This document shows, piece by piece, positions 47,401 to 54,617 of a stretch of DNA of 64,000 nucleotides. Position numbers and translations under genes: made by a program. The stretch covers positions 62,001 to 126,000 of the forward strand of contig JAFGFE010000018.1 in the NCBI GenBank assembly GCA_016931225.1, written 5' to 3'. Source of the stretch: Candidatus Zymogenaceae bacterium. Its GTDB lineage: Bacteria > Desulfobacterota > Zymogenia > Zymogenales > Zymogenaceae. The notes beneath the pieces were generated by a model, which saw only the letters and a program-made list of their open reading frames with translations, searched no databases and was not told the DNA's origin. Position 1 is the stretch's first letter. The number at the start of each line of letters is the position of its first letter.

Positions 47401-47951
47401 ATCTTTCGGGAGGCCTCCTGCCTTCTGGATTTGTACTTGGTGATGCCCGCCGCCTCTTCGATCAGGTAGCGGCGGTCCTGGGGCCGGGCGGTGATGACGG
47501 AGCCGATCTGTCCCTGAGCGATGATGGAATACGCCTTGGATCCGGCCCCGGTGCCCATGAGGAGTTCGTTGATGTCTCTGAGACGGCAGGGGGTTTTATT
47601 GAGGTAGTATTCGCTTTCTCCCGAGCGGAAGATGCGCCGGCGGACCGAAACCTCGCTGTATTTTCCGAACTGTTGGGGGAGTCTGCCGCCGACGTTTCTG
47701 AACGTCACGGTGACCTCCGCCATGCCCAGGGGTTTTTTCTCGACGGAGCCGTTGAAGATGACGTCTTCCATCGATCGACCCCGGAGGGTCTTTGCGCTCT
47801 GCTCCCCCAGAGCCCACTTGATGGCGTCGACGATGTTGGATTTTCCCGAACCGTTGGGACCGACGATAGCGGTAATGCCCGCCGGGAAGGTGAGGGATGC
47901 CTTGTCGACGAAGGATTTGAATCCTAATATTTCGAGTTTTTTTATTTTCAT
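44403..47951 (-). CDS. smc: Chromosome segregation protein SMC
   Basis: The ATPase of bacterial condensin. In 1182 residues it has the N-terminal head with Walker A GPNGSGKSNIVDAIKW, then a coiled coil (about 165-500). The hinge (about 510-640) contains GVRQIMSG and GILADFID, and a second coiled coil runs to about 1000. The C-terminal head has the signature TLLSGGEKALTAIAL and Walker B FCFLDEVDAPLDD. Length and order are normal. scpA and scpB are not in the window. It is the first gene of the smc - Roadblock - ftsY operon. Confidence 0.96.
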   Translation of the reverse strand: MKIKKLEILGFKSFVDKASLTFPAGITAIVGPNGSGKSNIVDAIKWALGEQSAKTLRGRSMEDVIFNGSVEKKPLGMAEVTVTFRNVGGRLPQQFGKYSEVSVRRRIFRSGESEYYLNKTPCRLRDINELLMGTGAGSKAYSIIAQGQIGSVITARPQDRRYLIEEAAGITKYKSRRQEASRKMEATQQNLLRIGDIVGEVKRQMNSLSQQAKRAETFKHIKDELKEYEMTDAARRYISMTDSLEQKKALLADALEEESRGASTLSGLEESLESLKFTSLENEEEFQAIQKQFFSNETEIKTLEESIRHITDRIEAARIQNERYETEIRDLEQLIEETNEKKHAVLLRIDKARTDEKTGTHNLEALTEQIEAARDRAQTLREEWDGVRSDQVTFSSKVSRIKNAISDAEKWIRTYTIEYERKQTQLETLREEHESLTKDIASREGEREKVSSSIEKTDAVVKRLTETLASLRETEAALGKKRDEVHRNKTELSLKKDAIAEMIASYEGAGEGVRQIMSGNREGIVGILADFIDSDEDLERAVSGFLGNTLSAVMIQKISDISQHIKKIKSSDSGRVLFIPVNSLNGADPDTVLTEPGVIGRLADHVTISDQRKDTILSLIGNTHLVSDLDTAMTIWQERRPGFSLVTLDGEVITPQGLVSGGAERVGVGLLQNKREMERVARGFDDAEETLTVLEEDIERLREQKLSQEASLTEHKDVLSDLKIRASELDRECAAAHRELDRTQRAETSLAEDITRHAAETEQYAGELEAYRTELLETEQQETGLADRTNAVKQSLSIAEEELKNLEEREMDLKLAVHKATDLAAHLTETVEEYDRQTARADQTIADKTSAVADGHVEIENLHARKSDAEQNLHAHISSTKSLENKLSDARATMESSIAHQRELEEKRKETSRILTQARERVQEIQTELNEQTREQDHLTTRIEERYHIDLSRRATEMAARDISNEDLASEIQRLTDRIGRFGEVNLMALSEFNALTERHEFLLTQERDLVESLESLKKTIRKIDRKSKERFTATFDAINTQFAYVFSRLVPNGKAQLLLTDEGDPLESGVEMMAQPPGKKLSGITLLSGGEKALTAIALIFAIFLVNPSPFCFLDEVDAPLDDINIERFIELLKEISQTSQIILITHNKKTMELADSLYGVTMEEAGISKMISVKLTQKET

Positions 47952-48120
47952 GGATGCAAAAACCCCATATTATTTCTTAACACAGGGTTCGGCTGCATGT
48001 AAAGCAAAAAAGAATTATATGTGTCATATGTAGCGGTTATGGAACAAAAAACACCACATATTGTATGGTATTGACGAAATGCTCTGCGGGTGTACCGACG
48101 GTGAAAATGGGAGGGTACAA

Positions 48121-49221
48121 TCAGGTGTGCTTTTTCGTCATGGAGGCGGGAACGTAGGGACACAGCGGCTCCGGCCCCATGTAATCGCCGGACGACTCAA
48201 AGGCCCGGGCCCGGCACCCGCCGCATATGTCGGTGTATTCACACCGGCCGCATTTCCCGGAGAGCTGTGCATAATCCCTGAGGCGGGTGAAAACGGGGGA
48301 CGACTCCCAGATATCCCGAATGGGGGTCGTACGGATGTTTCCGCCGTTGATTTCCAGGTATCCGCAGGGCTGGGTGTCGCCGCAGTGGGAGATGAACAGA
48401 AAGGAGATCCCCCCGAGGCACCCCCTGGTGGTTGCGGCGAGGCCGTGGCCCCCGTGGGGCCCCACGGGGAGCGTGCGCCCCTCTTTTTGCGCCAGGGTCT
48501 GTCGGATGCGCATGTATTGGGGGGCGCAGGTGACCTTGACCTGGTGGGCTGCGGTGGTTTCGTATCGGTAGATATCTGTCAGAACCCGCTCGTACTCCCG
48601 GGCCGAGAGGGAGTCCTGGGCCATCTCACTCCCCCGGCCGGTGGGGACCAGCAAAAAGAGATGATGGGCGTCGGCGCCGAGGTCGGACGCCATGGCCGAA
48701 ATCTCCTGAAGCTCATCCACGTTCCGCCGGGTGACGGTGGTGTTCAGCTGGAACGAGAGGCCCTCACTTTTTGCATTTTCTATGCCGGACATCGCCCCGG
48801 AGAACGCCCCGGAGACTCCCCGGAGGTGATCGTGGGAGGTCTCGTCTTTGCCGTCGATGCTTATGGAGATGCGTTTGATCCCGACGGTGACCAGCTCCTT
48901 GGCCAGGGGGCGTGTCAGGAGAGTGCCGTTGGTGGCGAGCACCATCCTGAGACCCAGCTCCGTCCCGAATGAGGCGATATCCAGGATGTCATCGCGAAAG
49001 AGCGGCTCGCCTCCGGTGAGGATCATGATGGGAGAGGAGAAGGCGGCGATATCCTCCAGGAGCTTTTTCGCATCTTTGGTGGAAAGCTCGTCCGGGTAGG
49101 GGCCGCGTTCCGCCGACGCCCGGCAGTGCCTGCAGGAAAGATTGCACGATCGGGTCAGCTCCCACGCGACGAGCCTGAGGGTACTGTCTGTGCCGTTTGT
49201 GCGTGGATCGGTTTTTTTCAT
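48121..49221 (-). CDS. ahbD: AhbD-like radical SAM heme synthase (siroheme-dependent heme pathway)
   Basis: Predicted to decarboxylate two propionates of iron-coproporphyrin III to give heme b, the last step of the alternative pathway of sulfate reducers and archaea. In 366 residues the radical-SAM cluster ligands are C26, C30 and C33 in SCNLSCRHC. LTGGEPLFRDD follows, and a C-terminal auxiliary-cluster region has CGRCEYTDICGGCRA and GPEPLCPY. LLVPTGRG and QPCGYLEI are shared with AhbD proteins. Adjacency to hemB, 6 bases away, repeats the Desulfovibrio hemB-ahbD order. The related deacetylase AhbC is the main alternative, and the other ahb genes are outside the window. Confidence 0.75.
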   Translation of the reverse strand: MKKTDPRTNGTDSTLRLVAWELTRSCNLSCRHCRASAERGPYPDELSTKDAKKLLEDIAAFSSPIMILTGGEPLFRDDILDIASFGTELGLRMVLATNGTLLTRPLAKELVTVGIKRISISIDGKDETSHDHLRGVSGAFSGAMSGIENAKSEGLSFQLNTTVTRRNVDELQEISAMASDLGADAHHLFLLVPTGRGSEMAQDSLSAREYERVLTDIYRYETTAAHQVKVTCAPQYMRIRQTLAQKEGRTLPVGPHGGHGLAATTRGCLGGISFLFISHCGDTQPCGYLEINGGNIRTTPIRDIWESSPVFTRLRDYAQLSGKCGRCEYTDICGGCRARAFESSGDYMGPEPLCPYVPASMTKKHT

Positions 49222-49227
49222 ATGTCG

Positions 49228-50205
49228 TTATGTTTCGGTCAGGATTCGAACCGCCTCGGGGGCGAAATAGGTGATTATCAGGTCCGCCCCGGCTCGCTTG
49301 ATGGAGAGAAGCGACTCCATCATTACCGCGTTCCGGTCGATCCAGCCCAATTGGGCGGCGGCGGCGATGAGGGAATATTCACCGCTGACGCTATATGCGC
49401 AGACGGGAACGTCAAAGCGATCCCTGACCCGCCTGATGATATCCAGGTACGCCAGCGCGGGTTTCACCATGACGATGTCCGCCCCCTCTTCGATGTCCAG
49501 CGCCGTCTCAAGAAGCGCCTCCCGGGCGTTTGACGGCGGCATCTGGTGGGAGCGGCGGTCTCCGAACGACGGGGCGGAATCCACCGCCTCGCGAAACGGG
49601 CCGTAGAAGGCCGACGCGTATTTCGCCGCGTACGACATGATGGGCGTGTTCCTGAATCCCTCGGCGTCCAGTCCCTTTCGGATCGCCGCCACCCGGCCGT
49701 CCATCATATCCGACGGCGCCACCATGTCGGCCCCCGCCCTGGCATGGGAAACCGCCATCTGAGCCAAGAGATCCAGGGTGGGATCGTTTTTTATCTCCCC
49801 GTCCGCCACGATGCCGCAGTGGCCGTGACTGGTATATTCGCACAGACAGACGTCGGTTATCACGATGATGTCCGGCACCGCATCCTTGACGGCCCGTATC
49901 GCCCGTTGGATGATGCCGTCATCGTCGTAGGCCTCGCTTCCCACTTCGTCCTTCTGTTTCGGTATGCCGAATAAAAGCACCGCCAGGATGCCGAGGCTTC
50001 GAGCCTGTTTGACCTCTTCCACAAGCCGATCCATGGAGTAGCGAAAGTTGCCCGGCATCGTGGAGATTTCGTCCCTGACATCCCTGCCGTGCTGGACGAA
50101 GAGCGGGTAGATCAGGTCGTCGGCTGTGAGGACGGTCTCGGCCACCATCGCCCTGAGTTCTTTGTTCATCCTGAGGCGTCTCAGTCGCGTCTGTGGGAAG
50201 GACAC
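49228..50205 (-). CDS. hemB: Delta-aminolevulinic acid dehydratase (porphobilinogen synthase)
   Basis: Condenses two 5-aminolevulinates to porphobilinogen. The 325-residue protein has both Schiff-base lysines, K195 in [14 protein letters not shown] and K248 in [10 protein letters not shown]. The metal site is the cysteine type: C120, C122 and C130 in [14 protein letters not shown], indicating zinc rather than a magnesium-only enzyme. A good minus-strand promoter lies just upstream. ahbD follows after 6 bases, so the operon joins the first common step of tetrapyrrole synthesis with a late heme step. Confidence 0.95.
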   Translation of the reverse strand: MSFPQTRLRRLRMNKELRAMVAETVLTADDLIYPLFVQHGRDVRDEISTMPGNFRYSMDRLVEEVKQARSLGILAVLLFGIPKQKDEVGSEAYDDDGIIQRAIRAVKDAVPDIIVITDVCLCEYTSHGHCGIVADGEIKNDPTLDLLAQMAVSHARAGADMVAPSDMMDGRVAAIRKGLDAEGFRNTPIMSYAAKYASAFYGPFREAVDSAPSFGDRRSHQMPPSNAREALLETALDIEEGADIVMVKPALAYLDIIRRVRDRFDVPVCAYSVSGEYSLIAAAAQLGWIDRNAVMMESLLSIKRAGADLIITYFAPEAVRILTET

Positions 50206-50238
50206 GCTCTTTTCTCCCTCTTAAAAATGTGTGAAAGA

Positions 50239-50267
50239 ATAGTAACAGAAAGCATACACTTTTTCAA
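50239..50267 (-). promoter_or_regulatory. Sigma70-type promoter of hemB-ahbD
   Basis: On the minus strand TTGAAA (50267-50262), a 17-base spacer and TACTAT (50244-50239), ending 34 bases before the hemB start. It is back to back with a plus-strand promoter at 50274. Confidence 0.7.
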
Positions 50268-50273
50268 GCTCCA

Positions 50274-50302
50274 TTGACCTTCCGGGAAAAAGGGAGTAAA
50301 AT
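50274..50302 (+). promoter_or_regulatory. Sigma70-type promoter of the lipase-like gene
   Basis: TTGACC (50274-50279), a 17-base spacer and TAAAAT (50297-50302), 48 bases before the start codon. It diverges from the hemB promoter, with the two -35 boxes only 6 bases apart. Confidence 0.65.
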
Positions 50303-50349
50303 ATTTTCAATGGTATGTATCACCAGAATGTATAATTTGTGAAGGACAT

Positions 50350-51117
50350 ATGAAACGACTTTGTATCATAACATCGGTGCTTGTCTGCTTCGCGTTGACG
50401 GCGATCATTCCGGAGGCGTCCATGGGACAGGTCCCCAAGAAAGAGGACCCGGCGAAGATCGTCGTGCTGGTTCACGGCTTTCGCAGATCGAAGAACTCCA
50501 TGTATTTCCTCCAGAAGTCCCTGGAGGACAGGGGATATGAGGTGGTCAACCGTACCTATCCGAGCGGGAAGAACACCATCGAAAACAACGCCACGTTCAT
50601 CGACGACTTTGTGAACGACAAGCTCAAGGATTTTCCGCCGGATACGGAGCTCTATTTCGTCACCCACAGCATGGGGGGGCTGGTGGTGCGGTGTTATCTT
50701 GAGACATACCGCCCCGCGCAGGCCGAGCGCCTGGTGATGATCGCCCCTCCGAACCGCGGGGCGACGATGGCCGAGTACCTGGATATGTATCCGATCACCG
50801 ACGTCCTGTTGGGCCCCAGCGGCGAGGAGATGGCGATGGGCGAGGATTACCTGGAGGGTCTCTGCGGCGGCGCCCCGGATATTGAATTCGGCATCATCGC
50901 AGGCGGGCGGGGAGACGGTGAGGGATACTCGCCGCTTTTGGAGGGGGATGACGACGGGACGGTCAGCGTCTGGACGACCTACCTGCCGGGGGCGGTGGAT
51001 TTCCTCGTCCTGGATCATATCCATACATTCATCTGTGACCATCAGGACACCATCGACAACGTCATTAGTTTTCTGGAAACCGGACAGTTTATGCTGCATA
51101 CCGCCCCACCCGATTAG
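50350..51117 (+). CDS. Secreted lipase/alpha-beta hydrolase-like protein
   Basis: A 255-residue protein with a signal peptide (about 1-26; cleavage near ASMGQ). It has an alpha/beta hydrolase core: VVLVHGFRRSKNSMYFL (oxyanion loop), the nucleophile elbow FVTHSMGGLVVR, and IAPPNRGATMAEYLD, as in triacylglycerol lipases and the PGAP1-like DUF676 group. The acid is probably in DDDGTVSVW and the base in LDHIHTFICDH. GAAGGA lies 6 bases before the ATG and a promoter stands upstream. It is likely periplasmic and acts on lipid or ester substrates. Confidence 0.78.
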   Translation: MKRLCIITSVLVCFALTAIIPEASMGQVPKKEDPAKIVVLVHGFRRSKNSMYFLQKSLEDRGYEVVNRTYPSGKNTIENNATFIDDFVNDKLKDFPPDTELYFVTHSMGGLVVRCYLETYRPAQAERLVMIAPPNRGATMAEYLDMYPITDVLLGPSGEEMAMGEDYLEGLCGGAPDIEFGIIAGGRGDGEGYSPLLEGDDDGTVSVWTTYLPGAVDFLVLDHIHTFICDHQDTIDNVISFLETGQFMLHTAPPD

Positions 51118-51308
51118 AAAAATTGATGTATGCCAAGGCCGTCGATACCGACACCGGCGCGGCGGCTTTTGAGATATCGACGGCGGGAAAAGTGCGGGGT
51201 TGTTCGCTTTTCATGTTTTTTCAGCCGGCGGCATTAAAAAGCTTTGCTTTTTGTTGTTTTTGTGCTATTCAATTGAATGTGATGAAAGATTATGAGGAGG
51301 TGATGCGA

Positions 51309-51755
51309 TTGAAAAGGACAGCGAAGGGAAACGGTGAGGACCTCAAGGTCCGCACGTACCCGGCGAGCTTCGTGATGGAATTGTTCGACATCACCCGACA
51401 GCAGCTCTACTACTGGAGAAAGAACCTCTTGACCGCACGGGGGATGGGCACCGGGAATGAGACCAGGTATTCCTTTGAGGACCTGGTGGCGATCAGGACC
51501 ATTCTGAAACTCAGGGAAGAGGGCGTCTCCACCCATATGATCACCCGGGTCATCAAAAAATCAAAAGAGCTGTTTCCGGATATGGAAAACCTGCTGTCGA
51601 GCACACCGGTTATACCCTCCGGCGGCCGCCTGATCGTCATTCACCGAGGACAGGCCTATGAAGGCACGACGGGTCAGGGCGTGTTTATCAGCCTGATGGA
51701 GGTAGAGCAGGAGGTGGAGGAGAGCATCAGGGAAAAACTGAAGATCACAGCCTGA
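51309..51755 (+). CDS. MerR-like transcriptional regulator
   Basis: A roughly 149-residue protein with a MerR-type winged helix-turn-helix: VMELFDITRQQLYYWRKN, then RYSFEDLVAIRTILKLREEGV (quoted as RYSFEDLV and LRTILKLREEG-like segment AIRTILKLREEG) and STHMITRVIKKSK. The C-terminal part (IVIHRGQAYEGTTGQGVF) is a small beta-rich unit rather than a known effector domain. The frame is open far upstream. I choose TTG because AGGAGG lies 8 bases before it; ATG at 51303 is only 2 bases from that site and ATG at 51282 has none. DNA target unknown; no partner gene is obvious. Confidence 0.7.
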   Translation: MKRTAKGNGEDLKVRTYPASFVMELFDITRQQLYYWRKNLLTARGMGTGNETRYSFEDLVAIRTILKLREEGVSTHMITRVIKKSKELFPDMENLLSSTPVIPSGGRLIVIHRGQAYEGTTGQGVFISLMEVEQEVEESIREKLKITA

Positions 51756-51940
51756 TGATGTGAGAGCCGAATAACCATCCCGATCCAGTTATACTTTTAT
51801 ACCACAATCACCATACACCGTTACAGTCGTACTCATATATCGGATAGACATACAAAACGGAACATCTTTCTGAGTAAACTCTCGCAGCAATGAACATGAT
51901 GACTGTATGGTTTTCTTTCAATCAGTCGTAAGAGTATATT

Positions 51941-51976
51941 CCCCGAGATCATAACCGCATGTTTTCGGGGATTTTT
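51941..51976 (+). terminator. Possible Rho-independent terminator
   Basis: CCCCGA pairs with TCGGGG across an 18-base loop and is followed by ATTTTTG. The stem is short and the loop long, but the position, between the regulator and the HIT-like gene, is sensible. Confidence 0.45.
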
Positions 51977-52029
51977 GTAGCGATTTCATCCATATCCATG
52001 TATCTCGTCTTTCCATGTGTCGGCTTGTG

Positions 52030-52503
52030 ATGAACTGTCCCCTCTGTCATTCCGATCCCTCCCTGACGTTGCTCGAAAGCAACCACTTCTCCGTGGCGTC
52101 GGCGGCCGCATCGAGAGAATATATTATCTATCCCAGGGAACATATCACGTCGCTTGCGGATATTCCCGAATCCTGGCTGGAGGAATTTCACCGTCTCAAG
52201 GAATTGGTCCATCGAATGATTCGGGCGGATTGCGGATCGTCCGCGCTGTATGAATACGCCGGACGGAACGGGTGGGATTCATATCTGGATCATCGGGATG
52301 ATCATGATCACGCGCACATGCACTGCGCCTCGTCGCTCGCCGCCAGCGGCGTCGGGCGCATCGTCACCCCGGATTGCCGAATCCTCACATCCTGGCGGGA
52401 TATATGGCACCTTCGCCGGGAGTCCCTGGCAGGGCTCCCCTATCTGTACCTGGAAGATGAAACGGGGCGTTGTGTGGTGATGTCGGACGGGGAAACCGCA
52501 TGA
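52030..52503 (+). CDS. HIT-like (histidine triad superfamily) protein
   Basis: A 157-residue protein with an N-terminal CPLC pair, as in GalT/HIT-type zinc sites. It also has the sequence HDHAHMHC, which fits the HxHxH core of histidine triad hydrolases and transferases; the third position is followed by Cys instead of a hydrophobic residue plus His. IIYPREHITSLADIPESW resembles the P-x-x-H strand-helix of HIT proteins. ATG at 52030 gives MNCPLC; ATG at 52015 is also open and neither has a ribosome-binding site. Function is probably nucleotidyl-substrate hydrolysis, but no substrate can be named. Confidence 0.65.
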   Translation: MNCPLCHSDPSLTLLESNHFSVASAAASREYIIYPREHITSLADIPESWLEEFHRLKELVHRMIRADCGSSALYEYAGRNGWDSYLDHRDDHDHAHMHCASSLAASGVGRIVTPDCRILTSWRDIWHLRRESLAGLPYLYLEDETGRCVVMSDGETA

Positions 52504-52513
52504 TGGGCGTCGA

Positions 52514-53989
52514 TTAATCCATATCCGTATGCCGCCCAAGGTGCTCGGCATAGCGGGTCAACGCCGCCAGGGAGGCCGCCGCTCTTCGGGGTGAGGGAAA
52601 GAGCAGCACACCCCTATCTTTGAGAATTTCAACGAATGTTCCCCTCTCTTCGATGATCCCCTGATCCACCACCGGAATGATCGGCTTCCCATAGGCGTCG
52701 ATCATCTCGACGATGCCCTCGGCCGTCTCTTCATCCTCGGTGATGAACTTCTCTCCGAGGTTCTTCATCCCGTACATATCCGCATAGGGGGAATTGGCGA
52801 AAAAGCTTCCCCGGGACGAGCCGTACCCGAAACCGCACAAAACCAGGGAATCTATATAGTCCGCGGAGAGGAGAACTTCGAGGCATTTCTTCAGGTCGCC
52901 CTCCCTCAGGCCCGCCACCGTGTCCACCGGATTCCCCCGGCTCCACCAGGAAGGCAGGACGGTATCGAGCGTCGCGATGGTCGCGGGAGTCAGCGGGGTG
53001 ACGAAAAGCCCCTCCACCGCCAGGGCGTCCGCCGCCAGCACGCCCCATCCCCCGCCCAGGGTCAGGATTCCCACGCGCCTGCCCCGGGGGAGGGGCTGAT
53101 TGATTAGGACCGAGGTGTAGTCGATAAGCTGATCCAGGCTCGCCGCCCTGAGGGCCCCGGTCTGGACGAGGGCGGCCCCATAGAGCTCATCGGCACCGGC
53201 CATGGCGCCGGTGTGTGAGTTCCCGGCCCGGGCGCCGGCGTCGGTATGCCCCGCCTTGAGGACGACCACCGGCTTTTTCGGCGTGGTTTCCGAAAGGGCG
53301 GAGATAAAATCGCGCCCCTCGTCGATCCCCTCCACGTAGGAGAGGATGACCCGGGTGTGTTCGTCGTCGCCGAGGGCGCGGATAAAATCGGAGGTTGTCA
53401 GGTCGGCCTCGTTGCCGCTGGAGATGGAGCGGCACACGCCGATACCCCGACCGGAGAGCGCCCGGGCCAGGGAATAGCCCACATTGCCGCTCTGGGAGAC
53501 GATGGATACCGAGCCGTCGGTGGGGATGAACGAGGGCATCCACGCGGTAAGCTTCATGGGGATGAGGCTGGCGACGCCCATACAGTTGGGACCGATCAGG
53601 CGAATGCCGAGGGCCCTCGCCCGGGTGACGATCGCTTCCTCGATGCTTTTGCCGTCATCGCCTGTTTCGGAAAAACCGGCGGTGATGATCACCGCCATCC
53701 GCACACCCTTTTCGGCGGCGTCGATCAAAACGTCCTCTACCTTCCGAGGGGGAACCACAACGAAGACCAGATCCACCTCACCCGGAATCGCCCGCAGCGA
53801 CGGATACGCGTTGATGCCGAAGATATCCCGTGCTGAGGGATTGACCGGGTATACCTTCCCGGTATATCCCCCCCTGAGGATGTTGTGCAGGATGATGGAT
53901 CCCCATTTGGGAAAGTTCGGTGATGCGCCGGCCACCGCAACGGATCTGGGGTGAAAGAGGTGTGAGAAATCAGTGGTATCAGGTTTCAT
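52514..53989 (-). CDS. CoA-binding protein, ADP-forming acyl-CoA synthetase alpha-subunit type
   Basis: A 491-residue protein of the acetate-CoA ligase (ADP-forming)/Pat family without the ATP-grasp beta domain. It comprises a CoA-binding Rossmann domain (about 10-140, with SVAVAGASPNFPKWG and VYPVNP) and two succinyl-CoA-ligase-like domains. The phosphorylatable histidine is in GNSHTGAMAG. These enzymes make ATP from acyl-CoA in fermenters, or the reverse. The beta subunit with its ATP-grasp domain is not adjacent and would have to be encoded elsewhere. The gene lies alone on the minus strand, convergent with the HIT-like gene with a 10-bp gap. Confidence 0.82.
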   Translation of the reverse strand: MKPDTTDFSHLFHPRSVAVAGASPNFPKWGSIILHNILRGGYTGKVYPVNPSARDIFGINAYPSLRAIPGEVDLVFVVVPPRKVEDVLIDAAEKGVRMAVIITAGFSETGDDGKSIEEAIVTRARALGIRLIGPNCMGVASLIPMKLTAWMPSFIPTDGSVSIVSQSGNVGYSLARALSGRGIGVCRSISSGNEADLTTSDFIRALGDDEHTRVILSYVEGIDEGRDFISALSETTPKKPVVVLKAGHTDAGARAGNSHTGAMAGADELYGAALVQTGALRAASLDQLIDYTSVLINQPLPRGRRVGILTLGGGWGVLAADALAVEGLFVTPLTPATIATLDTVLPSWWSRGNPVDTVAGLREGDLKKCLEVLLSADYIDSLVLCGFGYGSSRGSFFANSPYADMYGMKNLGEKFITEDEETAEGIVEMIDAYGKPIIPVVDQGIIEERGTFVEILKDRGVLLFPSPRRAAASLAALTRYAEHLGRHTDMD

Positions 53990-54002
53990 ACGGCTGTAAC
54001 GA

Positions 54003-54190
54003 TCATTTTTCTGTACGGAATACGATGGTCCTCTGTTCGAGGGGGGAAAGAAACACGATCGACGGACGATTCCAGGTAATGACGCCGCCGATGTTGCGTT
54101 TCACCCCGCATACGCCGATGGCGCCCTCCCTCAGACGGCACCGGTTGAAACATCCCCGGCATCGGACCTGTGGGCGAAGCCGCGGGGGTC
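54003..54190 (-). pseudogene. Remnant of an AmrS-type radical SAM gene (N-terminal cysteine motif only)
   Basis: A 92-codon minus-strand frame contains VRCRGCFNRCRLREGAIGVC followed by GVKRNIGG. This is the hallmark of AmmeMemoRadiSam-system radical SAM proteins, normally VxCxLCxHxCxIxxGxxGVCGVRxNxGG. The next stretch PSIVFLSPLEQRTIVF is a worn version of the family's PxxxxxDPIEKKPLYHF segment. The frame then stops, before any radical-SAM CxxxCxxC, so only about a quarter of the gene is left. Its upstream part is also scrambled. I call it a dead fragment. Confidence 0.6.
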
Positions 54191-54617
54191 GGGGAGGGAG
54201 GGGCTGGGATGATGCGTTGTTGTTCAGATACGGGGCAATGGAGACGACGGTTGCCATAAGAGTGTCCGTTCCGGGTCGCATGGTTTCAAAAAATATATAT
54301 ATAGTATCCGCCGTTTCACGTCAAGGTGATTTTCCTTAAACCGAGTGGGCGCCGGGACGTTGAGACACCTCCGTCTGTTCGGGGCGTGCCCCCTGCCGTG
54401 GGGTCGAAGTGGGCGCAACCTCGGTTTTGCCGGGACGGTGCGTCGGTGCCGTGACGTGAAACGGCGGCGACATTCGTCGCGCACCGTTTCATGTATCAGT
54501 ATCCGTCATAATTTGCTTTCAATGATCGGTACGAACATGGTAGATTCGAAGCGGGGGAAATCATCAGACTGATTATATCGTTGATGGAAAAATCGAGACA
54601 GATGGAGACGGGACGCC
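54191..54617. other. Intergenic region upstream of glcD
   Basis: No gene or terminator is supported. The stretch is a mixture of GC-rich sequence and an AT-rich patch (AAAATATATATATAG near 54289-54303) that could contain promoter elements for either direction. It probably includes more of the worn AmrS gene, unrecognisable by eye. Confidence 0.35.

Noticed and set aside
48121-49221. Radical SAM gene as the maturase for the two sulfatases
   Set aside because: Although it has C-terminal auxiliary-cluster cysteines as anSMEs do, LLVPTGRG, the C-terminal pattern and adjacency to hemB fit AhbD, and it is more than 20 kb from the sulfatase genes.
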